Source: Viscum album (Eukaryota > Streptophyta > Magnoliopsida > Santalales > Viscaceae). From it: 64,000 nucleotides of DNA. Positions 63,339 through 64,000 of the stretch are shown here, piece after piece (position 1 is the stretch's first letter; every line of letters starts with the position of its first letter). The stretch covers positions 267,752,250 through 267,816,249 of the forward strand of contig OY728153.1 in assembly GCA_963277665.1 (NCBI GenBank), given 5' to 3'. A program made the translations under genes and the position numbers. The notes beneath the pieces are model-generated. The model was not told the origin of the DNA. It did not search any database and worked only from the letters and a program-made list of their open reading frames with translations.

Positions 63339-63350
63339 TTATATAAATAC
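63339..63350 (+). promoter_or_regulatory. TATA-like promoter element
   Basis: ttatataaatac is preceded by GC-richer sequence (63290-63338) and followed by pyrimidine-rich DNA (catcacatttctc), an arrangement like plant core promoters with a CA-type start about 30 bases on. No gene follows clearly: the plus frame 63582-63806 (74 codons, hydrophobic) is unrecognised. Confidence 0.35.
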
Positions 63351-64000
63351 CATCACATTTCTCAATTTAATTTCACTAAAAATAAATCTTCCATTATTAT
63401 ATAGAATTTATTAAACCTATACAATCATACCTTGGTTCTCTTATGTCTCCAACATCCTAATACTCTTATTTTAGAAATTTCTTTTCAATATATGGTAATT
63501 ATCATTCTTTTAACTTCTATTCAAAAACCTATTTTCATAAAAGTCTTCTAATTTTTATACATACTATATTTTATTACCATTTTGATCATACCCTTACTTG
63601 AAAAAATCGACATTGGGATACCTTTATACACTATCATTTTAACTTCCTTCAAAACCATATTTATTATCCATTATGATGTCGAATTTACATCAAAAAATTT
63701 TACTCTTCTCATAAATGAATTTTCTTTTTTTATTCTAGTGAATATACAAGAATATTTATTTTCCAAGGGAATTCATAGAAATGGTAAAATTATTTATTTG
63801 ATTTAGTTATAAATATAAATGAATCTTACATTCCTTTTTTGTGGGTTAAAAATGACACAATATTCATGTTTTCAAAACTTTTGCAATTCCAGAATTTTGA
63901 TGTGAATTTTTTTATTCTCCATAGGTTATTTGTGAAGTGTTTTATTATGATATATGAGTCTCATACTAATTAATATATATGAAGGGTGTGCCCTGATAGT
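63351..64000. other. AT-rich end of the window
   Basis: A 74-codon plus frame (63582-63806) is rich in Ile, Phe and Leu, as expected for chance translation of T-rich DNA. It has no motif. If the TATA at 63339 is real, this could be a transcribed region, but the sequence gives no further support. Confidence 0.3.

Overview
The window looks like nuclear DNA from a plant with a large, repeat-rich genome. It is about three quarters A+T, poor in CpG, and filled with degraded LTR retrotransposons of plant type. I found no intact gene, tRNA, rRNA, CRISPR array or bacterial-style operon. Every coding signal I could identify is a retroelement fossil broken by stop codons and frameshifts. All domain calls come from translating by eye and comparing with remembered family motifs; no search was run, so boundaries are approximate.

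Left half (1-35133): nested and tandem Ty3/gypsy elements. An old minus-strand element (E3) has its 5' LTR at 24421-28416, its primer binding site at 24403-24420, gag, protease and the first half of reverse transcriptase at 21576-24402, the rest of pol at 300-2612, and the inner edge of its 3' LTR at 1-299. Two other elements lie back to back inside its reverse transcriptase: E1 (plus, 2613-11665) and E2 (minus, 11668-21575). The LTR at 24421-28416 is also the 3' LTR of a fourth element, E4 (minus, 5' LTR 31186-35133, shortened interior 28417-31172). E3 and E4 therefore form an LTR-interior-LTR-interior-LTR tandem sharing the middle LTR.

Middle (35134-50900): highly AT-rich sequence with few readable features. 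It has a TATA-like and a purine tract (35931, 36293), a possible LTR start (41049), a (TA)n tract (44187), a more GC-rich island (45260-46120), a degenerate ~33-bp minisatellite (46400-46860), and a promoter-like LTR end followed by a Met-tRNA-type primer binding site (47997).

Right part (50900-64000): an Athila/Tat-like gypsy 5' fragment (E5) has a tRNA-Asp-type primer binding site and a gag that stays in one frame, so it looks the youngest. It is followed by a SIRE-like Ty1/copia element (E6) with gag, protease, reverse transcriptase, RNase H, a probable envelope-like remnant, a polypurine tract and a 3' LTR with a TATA box. The last 2 kb holds a small GC-richer block and a promoter-like TATA, neither assignable to a gene.

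Nothing here makes a functional pathway. The informative content is structural: nesting order, a shared-LTR tandem, repeat arrays inside LTRs, and substitutions consistent with decay of methylated cytosines.
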